NCBI GenBank assembly: GCA_031261425.1
Contig: JAISJR010000052.1
Span: 1 to 64,000, forward strand
DNA: 64,000 nucleotides
Origin: Planctomycetota bacterium
GTDB lineage: Bacteria; Planctomycetota; SZUA-567
Reading direction: 5' to 3'
Numbering within the stretch: position 1 is the stretch's first letter; every line of letters starts with the position of its first letter. The notes under the pieces were generated by a model. It had not been told where the DNA came from. It ran no database searches and was given only the letters and a program-made list of their open reading frames with translations. A program made the translations under genes and the position numbers. Shown piece by piece: positions 26,106 to 34,354 of the stretch.

Positions 26106-26762
26106 GTGGCGGCTGAAACTGAAAAACGTAACGAAGAAGAAATACCGGCGGTTGCCGTTTCGCAAGCGCAGGAAGCGGCGGCGGAATCCGGTGCCGAAGC
26201 GGAAGAAGAAGCGGGCGGTGGGCGGCGGCGGCGCGACCGGCGGCGTGGGCGCGGCAAAGACCGTGATAAAGACAAGGAAAAACGCGATGTCAAAGACCGC
26301 GAATATGCGGAAATTTTAATTGATATTTATCGTTGTTCGGCGACGGTTAAAGGCGGGCGGCGGCTTAGTTTTGGCGCGCTCGTTACGGTCGGTAACGGCA
26401 AAGGGCGCGTCGGCTTCGGTTATGCCAAAGCCAAAGAAGTCCCCGGCGCCATTCAGAAAGCGATTAAAAAAGCGCATCGTAGTTTGGTTGATTTTGAGAT
26501 TAGCGAAGGCGACACCATTCCGCACCAAATAATCGGCATTTACGGCGCTTCGCGCGTGATTTTAATTCCAGCGCGACCGGGAACCGGCGTGATTGCCGGA
26601 ACTTCGGTGAAGGCAATTTTAGAAGCCGGCGGCGTGAAAAATGTGTTGACGAAATGCGTCGGCAATACCAACAGCCGCAATATGGTCAAAGCGACGATGG
26701 ACGCGCTGGTGAATTTGCGGAGCAAAGACACGGTGGCGAAATTGCGCCAAATTGAACTCTAA
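26106..26762 (+). CDS. rpsE: 30S ribosomal protein S5 with long charged N-terminal extension
   Basis: 218 residues, against about 165 in many bacteria. The core starts near residue 65 with RSS-type double-stranded RNA-binding domain (GGRRLSFGALVTVGNGKGRVGFGYAKA) and continues through KNVLTKCVGNTNSRNMVKATMDAL. The first 60 residues are low-complexity: acidic Glu/Ala, then an Arg/Gly/Asp/Lys-rich stretch. The GTG start at 26106 is supported by AAGGAGTT upstream. The L30 gene, which usually follows, is absent; a repeat element lies there instead. Confidence 0.93.
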   Translation: MAAETEKRNEEEIPAVAVSQAQEAAAESGAEAEEEAGGGRRRRDRRRGRGKDRDKDKEKRDVKDREYAEILIDIYRCSATVKGGRRLSFGALVTVGNGKGRVGFGYAKAKEVPGAIQKAIKKAHRSLVDFEISEGDTIPHQIIGIYGASRVILIPARPGTGVIAGTSVKAILEAGGVKNVLTKCVGNTNSRNMVKATMDALVNLRSKDTVAKLRQIEL

Positions 26763-26799
26763 ACGCTTTTAGAGCGCTTCAATTAAAAAAGAGAGATTT

Positions 26800-26938
26800 T
26801 TTGTCCACGAATTACACGAAGTTAAAGAGCCGGAAAACGGACAAAAAAATTTGGAAAGCACACTAACCTTCGCTTCGCTCGGTTTCGTGAAATTCGTGTT
26901 AAGTTCTTTTAGTGTTTATGCGTGGCTTCTCTTTTTTT
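26800..26938. repeat. CACGAATT-class intergenic element
   Basis: Between rpsE and rplO. GTCCACGAATTACACGAAG on the left; centre AAAGCACACTAACC and TTCGCTTCGCTCGGTTTCG; right side AATTCGTGTTAAG. It sits exactly where rpmD (L30) lies in the usual gene order. Confidence 0.7.
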
Positions 26939-26988
26939 GCGCGTAAATCGAGTTTGTAATTGCTCTAAAAAAATCAGGTGTAAAAAAA

Positions 26989-27501
26989 ATGAACATTACA
27001 GATGTCAACAATCGGGTAAAAGCGGCGAAAAAACGTCATCGGGTCGGGCGCGGCGCGGCGAGCGGTTCCGGCAAAACCGCCGGACGCGGAATGAAAGGCG
27101 CGGGAGCGCGGGCGGGCGAGGCGGCTTTGCGCGGCTTTATCGGCGGACAAAGTCCGTTGCGGCAACGCATCCCGAAACGCGGTTTCAATAACGCGGAATT
27201 CAAAACGGAGTATTTGCCGGTCAATCTCGAATGGTTGAACGAAAATTTTTCCGACGGCGCCACGGTCGGGATTGACGAACTCAAAGCCGCCGGTAAAGAC
27301 GTGCGGCGCGGCGAGTTGGTGAAAATTTTAGGCGCCGGCGAAATTACGAAAAAAATCACGGTCAAAGCGCACGCTTTCAGTCAGGCGGCAATTGAAAAAA
27401 TCGTCAAAGTCGGCGGAAAGACCGAAATCATCGCGTTGGTCAAAGAAGTGCGCGAAGTCGCCGGTAAGAGAGCCAAAAAATCCGAGAAGTCCGAAAAATA
27501 G
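26989..27501 (+). CDS. rplO: 50S ribosomal protein L15
   Basis: 170 residues. The N-terminal basic glycine-rich extension (KKRHRVGRGAASGSGKTAGRG) and LRQRIPKRGFNN identify L15. The C-terminus ends in a Lys/Ser-rich tail (KRAKKSEKSEK). Followed by secY after 47 bases. Confidence 0.95.
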   Translation: MNITDVNNRVKAAKKRHRVGRGAASGSGKTAGRGMKGAGARAGEAALRGFIGGQSPLRQRIPKRGFNNAEFKTEYLPVNLEWLNENFSDGATVGIDELKAAGKDVRRGELVKILGAGEITKKITVKAHAFSQAAIEKIVKVGGKTEIIALVKEVREVAGKRAKKSEKSEK

Positions 27502-27548
27502 AAAGAATTAGGTAATAGGGGAAAGCCCTGTTCCCGGAAATCATAGAG

Positions 27549-28901
27549 ATGTTTGAGACCATTGCCAAAGTCGTTAGCGTAAAAGACCTGCGCGGGAAAA
27601 TCATCGCCACGGCGTTGCTGTTGGTGGTTTTTCGTTTGGGTAAATTTATCCCGTTGCCGGGGATAGATTACAATGTGGTAACAAAATTTATCGACGATAT
27701 GAGCGCCAGCGGCGACGCCTCGGCGTTGGTGTTTTCGATGGCGGATATGTTTTCCGGCGGGGCGATGGGGTCGATATTTTCGCTCGGCATTATGCCGTAT
27801 ATCACCGCGTCGATTATTTTTCAGTTGCTCGTGGCGATTGTCCCGTCGTTGGCGCGGATTTCCCGCGAAGGCGCCACCGGACGCAAGCGCATCAATCAAT
27901 ACACGCGCGTTTCGACGGTTTTATTGTGCATTGTCCAAGCCGTGATGGCTTGCAGTATATTATTGTCGCAATCGGACAAATACGGCGGCGTTAATTTCGT
28001 CGTTCCCGGCATAACGAGTTATGAGTTCTACTTTTTCGGGGTGATTGGTTTGACGGTCGGCACCGTGTTTTTGATGTGGCTCGGCGAACAAATCGACACT
28101 TTCGGCATCGGCAACGGTATTTCTTTGTTGATTATGGCGGGCATCATTTCGTCGATGCCGAGCGCGATTTCAACGACGATTATTTCGACGTTCGGCAAAC
28201 AAGGCGGAATGACGACGTTCAAGGTCTCGTTGTTGATAGTCCTGTTTGTGCTGATGACGTTGGCGGTGGTGTTGATAACTTTAGGCACGCGGCGGGTGAG
28301 TGTACAGGCGTCCAAGGCGATGCGCGGGCGCAAGGTCTATATGAATCAGCGCCAATTCCTACCGTTGCGCGTTAATCAGGCGGGCGTGATTCCGATTATT
28401 TTCGCGCAAGCGATTATGGCGTTGCCGGCGTTCTTTTTCGGTTTTATCGACGGCAAATTCGGCACGCAGTCCTCGATATTTTTTGCGCCGGGGGCGTTTT
28501 GGTACACGGTGTTGTATGTGTTGTTAATTATCTTTTTCTGCTATTTTTATACGGCGATTACCTTTAATCCGAATGAAATGGCGGATAATCTGAAACAAAG
28601 CGGGATGTATTTGCCGGGGATTCGTCCGGGACAGCGGACGGCGGAACATTTGGAAAAAATAATGACGCGGATTGCGTTAGCCGGTTCGGTGTTTTTGGCT
28701 TTTATCGCGATTGTGCCGCAATTTATCAGCCGCGCGCTCAACGTCGATTACACCATCGCGGGAATGTTGGGCGGCACGGGTTTGTTGATTGTTGTCGGCG
28801 TGGCGTTGGACGTGGTGCAACGGGTCGAGAGTTATTTGCTGATGCGCAATTACGAGGGCTTCGGCATCGGCGATGGGCGGATTCACGGGCGAAACGGCTA
28901 A
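27549..28901 (+). CDS. secY: Protein translocase subunit SecY
   Basis: 450 residues with ten predicted transmembrane helices. This is the channel of the Sec translocon. Typical features: helix 2 plug region (FSMADMFSGGAMGSIFSLGI), MPYITASIIFQLL, GIGNGISLLI, the cytoplasmic loop QASKAMRGRKVYMNQRQFLPLR, and FNPNEMADNLKQSGMYLPGIRPG. The C-terminus YEGFGIGDGRIHGRNG is conserved in type. No ribosome-binding site is strong. adk, the usual next gene, is missing. Confidence 0.96.
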   Translation: MFETIAKVVSVKDLRGKIIATALLLVVFRLGKFIPLPGIDYNVVTKFIDDMSASGDASALVFSMADMFSGGAMGSIFSLGIMPYITASIIFQLLVAIVPSLARISREGATGRKRINQYTRVSTVLLCIVQAVMACSILLSQSDKYGGVNFVVPGITSYEFYFFGVIGLTVGTVFLMWLGEQIDTFGIGNGISLLIMAGIISSMPSAISTTIISTFGKQGGMTTFKVSLLIVLFVLMTLAVVLITLGTRRVSVQASKAMRGRKVYMNQRQFLPLRVNQAGVIPIIFAQAIMALPAFFFGFIDGKFGTQSSIFFAPGAFWYTVLYVLLIIFFCYFYTAITFNPNEMADNLKQSGMYLPGIRPGQRTAEHLEKIMTRIALAGSVFLAFIAIVPQFISRALNVDYTIAGMLGGTGLLIVVGVALDVVQRVESYLLMRNYEGFGIGDGRIHGRNG

Positions 28902-28930
28902 TTTTAATTTCTAATTTGGTTGTTAATAAT

Positions 28931-29722
28931 ATGCGGCAAGACCGGCATCATCCTATACTAAAAACAGAAGCGGAAATCGAGAAGATGCGGGTGGCGAATA
29001 AGATAGTGGCGCGCGCGTTGCGGTTAGTCGGGGAAATGGTGCGACCGGGGATTAGCACGGCGGAAATTGACGAAGCGGTGGAAAATTTAATTCGGGGCGC
29101 CGGCGCGGTTCCGCTGTTTAAGAATTATCCGAGCGGCAATAGCGAGGTGCCGGATTTTCCGGCGAGTATTTGCGCCTCGGTCGATTATGAAGTGGTGCAC
29201 GGTATTCCGAAAAAAACGCGAATTTTGCAAGCCGGGCAAATTATCAGCATTGATGTCGGCGCGAAAATCGACGGTTATTGCGGCGACGCGGCGTGGACGT
29301 TTCCGGTCGGCGAGGTCGGTAAAAAAGCGCGAAAATTGCTGACGGTAACGGAAGAGTGTTTAAGAAGCGCAATTGCGGCGATTCGTCCGAACGGTCGGCT
29401 ATACGATATTTCCGGCGCGGTTCAGCGGTGCGCCGAAAAAAACGGTTTTTCGGTGGTGCGGCAATTTGTTGGACACGGCATCGGCGTGGAAATGCACGAG
29501 CCGCCGCAAGTGCCGAACTACATTTCCCGCAAAGAGAATTACGATATGCCGCTTGGCGCGGGAATGGTGTTGGCGATTGAGCCGATGGTCAATATCGGCG
29601 GCTACGAGGTCTTGACGGCAAAAGACGGGTGGACGGTTTTTACCCGCGACCGCAGTTTATCGGCGCACTTTGAGCATACGGTCGCGATAACGGCAAACGG
29701 CGCGGAAGTGTTGAGCGCATAA
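28931..29722 (+). CDS. map: Type I methionine aminopeptidase
   Basis: Removes the initiator methionine from new proteins; dinuclear metal enzyme. Ligands are seen as the two Asp of SIDVGAKIDGYCGDAAWTF, His in FVGHGIGVEMHE, Glu in LAIEPMV and Glu in FEHTVAI. The ATG at 28931 is preferred over a TTG at 28916, although the ribosome-binding site is weak. Length of 263 residues is standard. It sits between secY and infA, as usual apart from the missing adk. Confidence 0.94.
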   Translation: MRQDRHHPILKTEAEIEKMRVANKIVARALRLVGEMVRPGISTAEIDEAVENLIRGAGAVPLFKNYPSGNSEVPDFPASICASVDYEVVHGIPKKTRILQAGQIISIDVGAKIDGYCGDAAWTFPVGEVGKKARKLLTVTEECLRSAIAAIRPNGRLYDISGAVQRCAEKNGFSVVRQFVGHGIGVEMHEPPQVPNYISRKENYDMPLGAGMVLAIEPMVNIGGYEVLTAKDGWTVFTRDRSLSAHFEHTVAITANGAEVLSA

Positions 29723-29724
29723 AC

Positions 29725-29829
29725 GTAATTACAAATTAAAAATTAAAAGCAGTAGATTGGACTTAAATAATAGCGCTAAACGAATTTGAAAATCAAACTC
29801 CACCATTTTTAATTTGTAATTTTTAATTG
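29725..29829. repeat. AATTAAA heptamer-armed element
   Basis: Between map and infA. Left arm TAATTACAAATTAAAAATTAAAA, core TAGCGCTAAACG with AATCAAACTCCACC, right arm TTTTTAATTTGTAATTTTTAA. Confidence 0.72.
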
Positions 29830-29848
29830 CTCTTTCAAAGAAGTTATT

Positions 29849-30064
29849 ATGGCAAAAGAAGAAGCGATACCGGTGGAGGGCGTGGTCAAAGAAGCCCTGC
29901 CTAATGCTAATTTCCGCGTCGAAATCAGCAACGGTCATATCGTTATGGCGCACATCAGCGGTAAAATGCGCCAGCATTTTATCAAAATTTTGCCGGGCGA
30001 TAAAGTTACGGTTGAACTGTCCCCTTACGATGTCAATAAAGGGCGGATAACTTACCGGAGTTAG
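29849..30064 (+). CDS. infA: Translation initiation factor IF-1
   Basis: 71 residues, S1/OB fold: [53 protein letters not shown] covers the whole family core (in segments). It binds the A site of 30S during initiation. Flanked on both sides by heptamer elements. Confidence 0.95.
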   Translation: MAKEEAIPVEGVVKEALPNANFRVEISNGHIVMAHISGKMRQHFIKILPGDKVTVELSPYDVNKGRITYRS

Positions 30065-30076
30065 AGTAGTTTTAAT

Positions 30077-30189
30077 GAACAATGCACAATTAACAATTAA
30101 TAATGGTGGAGTTTGATGACTAAAAATCGCTCCGCGAAATTTTGATAATTAACTCCTTAATTGTTAATTGTGCATTGTTAATTGTTAAT
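30077..30189. repeat. AATTAAC heptamer-armed element
   Basis: Between infA and rpmJ. Left arm GAACAATGCACAATTAACAA, then GGTGGAGTTTGATG, core AATCGCTCCGCG with TTGATAATTAACTCC, right arm complementary. Very close to the copy at 23188-23302 and to the core of 58618-58793. Confidence 0.8.
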
Positions 30190-30236
30190 GGCTCTAAACC
30201 GATTTCAATTTGTAATGAACGATAAGGAGCGCGATT

Positions 30237-30353
30237 ATGAAAGTTAAGCCATCGGTGCGTCCGCGTTGCGACAACTGTCGCGTAATCCGGCGCAAAGGCG
30301 TGTTGCGAGTGATTTGTAGCGTAAATCCGCGTCATAAGATGCGGCAGGGATAA
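30237..30353 (+). CDS. rpmJ: 50S ribosomal protein L36
   Basis: 38 residues. Starts [20 protein letters not shown] and ends NPRHKMRQG, with the zinc ligands CxxC, Cys and His of the C+ form. ATAAGGAGCGCGATT precedes the ATG. Followed 11 bases later by rpsM. Confidence 0.95.
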   Translation: MKVKPSVRPRCDNCRVIRRKGVLRVICSVNPRHKMRQG

Positions 30354-30364
30354 GGAGAACAGTA

Positions 30365-30748
30365 ATGCCACGTTTATTAGGTGTTGACATTCCGAATGAC
30401 AAAATCGTCGCGATTTCGCTGACTTACGTGTATGGCGTCGGGCGGCGGACGGCTTTGGATATTTGCAAAGAAGTGCGAGTGAATCCGCAGTCGCGCGCGA
30501 GTAAATTGACCGAAGGCGAATTAAGCCGTATCGCGTCGTTGTTGGAAGGACATTACGTTGTCGAAGGGCAGTTGCGGCGGCAAATCAATCAAAATATCGG
30601 TCGTTTGAAGAAAATCGGTTGCTATCGCGGCATCCGGCACGGGCGCAATTTGCCGGTGCGCGGACAGCGGACGCGCACCAATGCCCGCACGCGCAAGGGC
30701 AAGCGCAAGACGGTTGCCGGCAAGAAGAGCGTCAAAGCGATGCGGTAG
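30365..30748 (+). CDS. rpsM: 30S ribosomal protein S13
   Basis: 127 residues. MPRLLGVDIPNDKIVAISLTY, YGVGRRTALDIC and the C-terminal RGQRTRTNARTRKGKRKTV are S13 hallmarks. S13 bridges the subunits in the small-subunit head. AAGGAGAACAGTA precedes the ATG. Confidence 0.96.
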   Translation: MPRLLGVDIPNDKIVAISLTYVYGVGRRTALDICKEVRVNPQSRASKLTEGELSRIASLLEGHYVVEGQLRRQINQNIGRLKKIGCYRGIRHGRNLPVRGQRTRTNARTRKGKRKTVAGKKSVKAMR

Positions 30749-30801
30749 TTAAAACGGCTTATCACGGGGCGGAGCACCTCCCATAAATTTTGGAGCAAAA
30801 T

Positions 30802-31185
30802 ATGGCGAGCACTTACAAGAAGAAAAAAGTCAAAAAGAGCGTGGCGAAAGGGATTGCGCACGTTACCGCGACTTTCAACAACACGATTATTTCGATAACC
30901 GATATTTACGGCAATGTGTTGGTGTGGGCGTCGGCGGGAACTTGCGGCTTCCAGCACAGCCGGAAAAGCACGCCGTTCGCGGCGCAACGCACGGCGGAAC
31001 AGGCGGCGGAAAAGGCGCAAAAAATCGGGATGCGGGAAATTGAGGTGCAGGTCAAGGGACCGGGAAGCGGTCGCGAGAGCGCGATTCGTGGACTGCAAGC
31101 GGCGGGATTGACGATTAAGGCGATTGAAGACGTTACGCCGTTGCCGCACAACGGTTGCCGTCCGCCGAAGCGCCGCCGGGTGTGA
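30802..31185 (+). CDS. rpsK: 30S ribosomal protein S11
   Basis: 127 residues. [30 protein letters not shown] and the C-terminal [18 protein letters not shown] identify S11. TTTTGGAGCAAAAT precedes the ATG at 30802, preferred over an in-frame TTG at 30790. The usual downstream neighbour rpsD (S4) is absent; rpoA follows after 67 bases. Confidence 0.95.
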   Translation: MASTYKKKKVKKSVAKGIAHVTATFNNTIISITDIYGNVLVWASAGTCGFQHSRKSTPFAAQRTAEQAAEKAQKIGMREIEVQVKGPGSGRESAIRGLQAAGLTIKAIEDVTPLPHNGCRPPKRRRV

Positions 31186-31252
31186 TGAGCGAGTTTGGCT
31201 TGCTACCGGTTGGCGTCAAATTTCCGTCTCTAATCATAAATGGAGAAAACCA

Positions 31253-32266
31253 ATGCCGATTCGTTGGAATGGATTTGAATTGCCTTCGCAGGCGGATGTC
31301 GATAAATCGAGTTTAACTCGTGAATACGGCAAATTTGTCTTTGAACCGTTTGAGCGCGGTTTTGGCGTAACGATTGGCAATTCGTTGCGGCGGGTTTTGT
31401 TGAGTTCGTTGGAAGGTGTGGCGCCGGTTTCGCTTCGTTTACAGGGCGCGTTGCACGAATTTTCGTCGATACCGGGCATTTACGAAGATGTCATCAATAT
31501 CGCGCTGAACGTCAAAACCATTCGCGCGACGTTTGACGGACCAGGACCGGAAACGTTGCGTCTGCACAAAAAAGGCAAGGGCAAAGTTTTAGCCGGCGAT
31601 TTGACCGGTTGCGCGACGTTGAAAGTGGCTAATCCGAACTTTCAGATTTGTGAAATCATCGACGACAAAGTAACTTTTGACGCGGAAATTGTTTTCCGCA
31701 AAGGTCGGCGTTTTGTGCGCGCCGAGGATTTCACTTTCGATTTGCCGAAAGAAGTCGGTTTAATTCCGTTGGACGCTTCGTTTTCGCCGATTGAGCGGGT
31801 GCGCTACCGGGTCGAAGAGACCCGCGTCGGCAAAATGACGAACTATGACAAATTGGTCTTGGAAATTTGGACCGACGGCACGTTAACGCCGGAAGACGCG
31901 CTGATGGAAGCGGGCGTGATTTTGCGCAAACACTTAAATCCGTTCGTTAAAATGCCGGAATTGGGCGGCGAGTTTAAGCGCGAAAATCCCGAATCGGACG
32001 AGGGAAGCGTGGTGGTTAATTCCGAATTGACGACGGAATTGACGAAAGGCGATGCGTTAGACCAGTCGGTGTCGGTGTTGGAGCCGAGCGTGCGCGCGGC
32101 GAACTGTTTGGCGGCGGAAGGAATTAAAACTCTGCGCGATTTGGTCAAACACAACGAGCAAGATATGCTGAACGTCAAGAATTTCGGCAAAACCAGTATG
32201 AAAGAAATCAAATTGAAATTGGCGGAAATGGGCTTGGCGTTTGGGATGGATTTGAAAAACGATTAA
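31253..32266 (+). CDS. rpoA: RNA polymerase alpha subunit
   Basis: 337 residues. N-terminal domain with the dimerisation region FGVTIGNSLRRVLLSSLEG and C-terminal DNA/activator-binding domain at about 250-330 (AANCLAAEGIKTLRDLVKHNEQDML...MKEIKLKLAEMGL). A short acidic linker joins them. The ATG at 31253 follows TGGAGAAAACC; the longer reading from 31124 overlaps rpsK and is not conserved. Confidence 0.96.
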   Translation: MPIRWNGFELPSQADVDKSSLTREYGKFVFEPFERGFGVTIGNSLRRVLLSSLEGVAPVSLRLQGALHEFSSIPGIYEDVINIALNVKTIRATFDGPGPETLRLHKKGKGKVLAGDLTGCATLKVANPNFQICEIIDDKVTFDAEIVFRKGRRFVRAEDFTFDLPKEVGLIPLDASFSPIERVRYRVEETRVGKMTNYDKLVLEIWTDGTLTPEDALMEAGVILRKHLNPFVKMPELGGEFKRENPESDEGSVVVNSELTTELTKGDALDQSVSVLEPSVRAANCLAAEGIKTLRDLVKHNEQDMLNVKNFGKTSMKEIKLKLAEMGLAFGMDLKND

Positions 32267-32379
32267 AAGGCGGGCAGTTGGCAGTGAGCAGTGGAGGGTT
32301 TTGGGCGTATTTCTTGCGCCGCTTAACCCCCCCTAACCATCTTAAAATCCTTATCGGTTCTTATCTTTTGGAAGCAAAA

Positions 32380-32772
32380 ATGAGACACTTAAAACGCGGA
32401 CGACACTTAAACCGGACTTCGGCGCATCGCGGGGCGTTGGTGCGGAATTTGGTGAGCGGTCTGTTTGAGCACGGCAAAATTATCACGACTTCGGCGAAAG
32501 CGAAAGAAGCGAAACCGTTTGCCGAAAAGATGATTACGTTGGCGAAAGAAGGCACGTTGGCGGCGCGGCGGCGGGCGATAGCGTTGCTCCATTCGCGGCA
32601 GGTGGTGGCGGGTTTGTTTGAGGACATCGGACCGCGTTACGCCGAGCGCGCCGGCGGCTACTGCCGGATTTTGCATTTGCCGACGCACCGTATCGGCGAC
32701 GGCGGCGACCAAGTGTTATTCGAGTTGGTCGAAGGGCGCGTCAAAGAAAAAACGACGAAAGCGGAAGCGTAA
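32380..32772 (+). CDS. rplQ: 50S ribosomal protein L17
   Basis: 130 residues. MRHLKRGRHLNRTSAHRGAL start and YCRILHLPTHRIGDGGDQVLFELV identify L17. The ATG at 32380 is used; the apparent extension to 32278 is repeat-derived sequence (CAGTGAG heptamers just after rpoA). Last gene of the ribosomal run. Confidence 0.95.
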   Translation: MRHLKRGRHLNRTSAHRGALVRNLVSGLFEHGKIITTSAKAKEAKPFAEKMITLAKEGTLAARRRAIALLHSRQVVAGLFEDIGPRYAERAGGYCRILHLPTHRIGDGGDQVLFELVEGRVKEKTTKAEA

Positions 32773-32902
32773 AGTTCGGCGACGTGCCGCGAAATAAGTT
32801 ATGGTTCGAGCGCGTTGTCCGTTACGGCGGAAAACGCGCTTTGTTCGTTAGAGCGCAGTTAAGCGGATTTGTTAAAGCGCAGTTAAGCGCAAAGGAGTGG
32901 CG

Positions 32903-33376
32903 ATGAACATTTTGACCAGTCGTTTCGGCGAGATAGAAGTGCCCGACGAATCGCTGATTGAATTTCCGCGCGGCATCATCGGCTTCCGCGACGCGCGGCG
33001 GTTTGTGATTTTCGATTGCGGCGAGCAGGGCATTTTCAAGTGGCTCCAATCGGCGGATATTCCCGATTTGGCGTTTGTGATTTGCGAAGCGCATTTGCTC
33101 GTGCCGGAATACAAAATAACGTTGCGCCCGGAAGAGAGCGAAATTCTCAAACTGACGAATTCCGAAGACGCGGCGGTGTGTTTAATTTTAGTGATTCCCG
33201 AAAATCCGCAGGAGGCGACGGCGAATTTATTGGGACCGATTGTGATGAATTCGGCGTCGCGGTTAGGGATGCAGTTGGTCTTGATTAACGCCGATTATTC
33301 GACCCGTTACAAGATTTTCGCCGGACGGACGCTCCCCGGCGCGGCGGGCAAGGAGGGCGACAATGTTAGTGCTTAG
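32903..33376 (+). CDS. fliW: Flagellar assembly factor FliW
   Basis: 157 residues. In Bacillus and Campylobacter FliW binds flagellin and sequesters CsrA, coupling flagellin translation to secretion. The family pattern is seen in [20 protein letters not shown] and [17 protein letters not shown]. The ATG at 32903 has AAAGGAG 5 bases upstream; a GTG at 32897 overlaps that site and is rejected. Overlaps csrA by 14 bases, so the pair is translated together. The flagellins themselves are 20 kb away. Confidence 0.92.
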   Translation: MNILTSRFGEIEVPDESLIEFPRGIIGFRDARRFVIFDCGEQGIFKWLQSADIPDLAFVICEAHLLVPEYKITLRPEESEILKLTNSEDAAVCLILVIPENPQEATANLLGPIVMNSASRLGMQLVLINADYSTRYKIFAGRTLPGAAGKEGDNVSA

Positions 33377-33701
33377 CCGCCGCCGCGACGAAACGATAAT
33401 GATCGGCGATGAAATTGAGATAACGGTGGTTGACATCAAGGGCGACGCGGTGCGCATCGGCATTAACGCGCCGCGGGCGGTGTCGGTGCATCGCAAAGAG
33501 GTCTATGATTCGATTAAGGCGGAAAACGAAAATCTCAAAGCGCAAGCCGCGCCGACGGCGGACACGCTCGGCAATTTGGCGAAAATGCTCGGTCCCTCCG
33601 CCGGACAATTGACGAAATTATCGCGGTTGCAACCGTCGCAATTATCGCAGACCTTGCCGCTGTCGAACAAAAACAAAAATCGAGTGGGCGGTGGGCAGTA
33701 A
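33363..33701 (+). CDS. csrA: Carbon storage regulator CsrA with long C-terminal tail
   Basis: RNA-binding translational regulator. Residues 1-55 are a full CsrA domain ([39 protein letters not shown]), with the RNA-contacting Arg in VHRKEVY. The product is 112 residues, against about 60-75 in most relatives. The extra 45 residues are Gln/Leu/Asn/Lys-rich. The last few (RVGGGQ) and the stop codon come from CAGTGRN heptamers. Start lies inside fliW. Confidence 0.92.
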   Translation: MLVLSRRRDETIMIGDEIEITVVDIKGDAVRIGINAPRAVSVHRKEVYDSIKAENENLKAQAAPTADTLGNLAKMLGPSAGQLTKLSRLQPSQLSQTLPLSNKNKNRVGGGQ

Positions 33702-33813
33702 TCAGTTGGCAGTGGACAGTGAGCAGAGTAATCATTTGCGACTGTTCACTGACCACTGTTCACTGACCACTGTTCACTGACCGACTGACCGCTGTTCACT
33801 GACCACTGTTCAC
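33684..33813. repeat. CAGTGRN heptamer-armed element
   Basis: Left arm GTGGGCGGTGGGCAGTAATC and GGCAGTGGACAGTGAGCAG; short core with AATCATTTGCGAC; long right arm of repeated ACTGTTCACTGACC units. It provides the csrA stop codon and ends just before rpmB. Confidence 0.8.
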
Positions 33814-33827
33814 GAAAGGAAAAGACA

Positions 33828-34085
33828 ATGACTAACGGCTGTTTAATTTGCGGTAAAAAGACGACGTTCGGGATTAAGTATGCGCGGCGCGGCGCGGCGA
33901 AGAAAAAAGGCGGTTCGGGCGCGAAAATCAGCGGCAAAACGCCGCGCACGTTCAAGCCCAATTTGCAAACCGTGCGCGCCAATATCGACGGCGTGGTGAA
34001 ACAAGTCCGCGTGTGTGCCAGTTGCTTGCAGGCGGGCAAAATCACCAAAGCCGCCCGCGGCGTCGGACACCAAAAAGCCGGCTAA
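33828..34085 (+). CDS. rpmB: 50S ribosomal protein L28, zinc-binding type
   Basis: 85 residues. NGCLICGKKTTFG and RVCASCLQAGKITKA carry the two CxxC pairs of zinc-containing L28. A basic insert (AAKKKGGSGAK) follows the first pair. GAAAGGAAAAGACA precedes the ATG. A terminator follows. Confidence 0.94.
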   Translation: MTNGCLICGKKTTFGIKYARRGAAKKKGGSGAKISGKTPRTFKPNLQTVRANIDGVVKQVRVCASCLQAGKITKAARGVGHQKAG

Positions 34086-34117
34086 AGCCGACGGCAATGT
34101 TTGGTAGGGAACATCGG

Positions 34118-34154
34118 TAGGGGCGAATAATTATTCGCCCCTATATTGTTTTTA
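34118..34154. terminator. Rho-independent terminator after rpmB
   Basis: Perfect 13-bp inverted repeat (arm TAGGGGCGAATAA) at 34118-34143, followed by TATTGTTTTTA. It ends the fliW-csrA-rpmB run. Confidence 0.75.
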
Positions 34155-34203
34155 TTCTTCTCACTCCAACTTTGCATCCCAAACGAACGGGAAATACGCG
34201 CCT

Positions 34204-34241
34204 AAAAAAAAGACCGCCCACGAAAACGGGAGGTCTTTTTT
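34204..34241. terminator. Bidirectional terminator hairpin
   Basis: A-rich left flank, stem AAGACCGCCC paired with GGGAGGTCTT, loop ACGAAAAC, T-run on the right. It has the form of a terminator on both strands. Confidence 0.7.
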
Positions 34242-34300
34242 AATTTTGATAAATCATTCCAATTTTTGCTTTTTCATTCGCGGCGGACAAACCTGCCTCT

Positions 34301-34328
34301 TTGCTTTGCGCGCGGCGCGTTTTATACT
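34301..34328 (+). promoter_or_regulatory. Possible sigma-70-type promoter for the PepT-like gene
   Basis: TTGCTT at 34301-34306 and TATACT at 34323-34328, spacer 16. The -10 match is good and the -35 is weak. It lies 27 bases before the start codon. Confidence 0.4.
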
Positions 34329-34354
34329 GTCTTGCGACTCGGTGGAGAAAAGTT

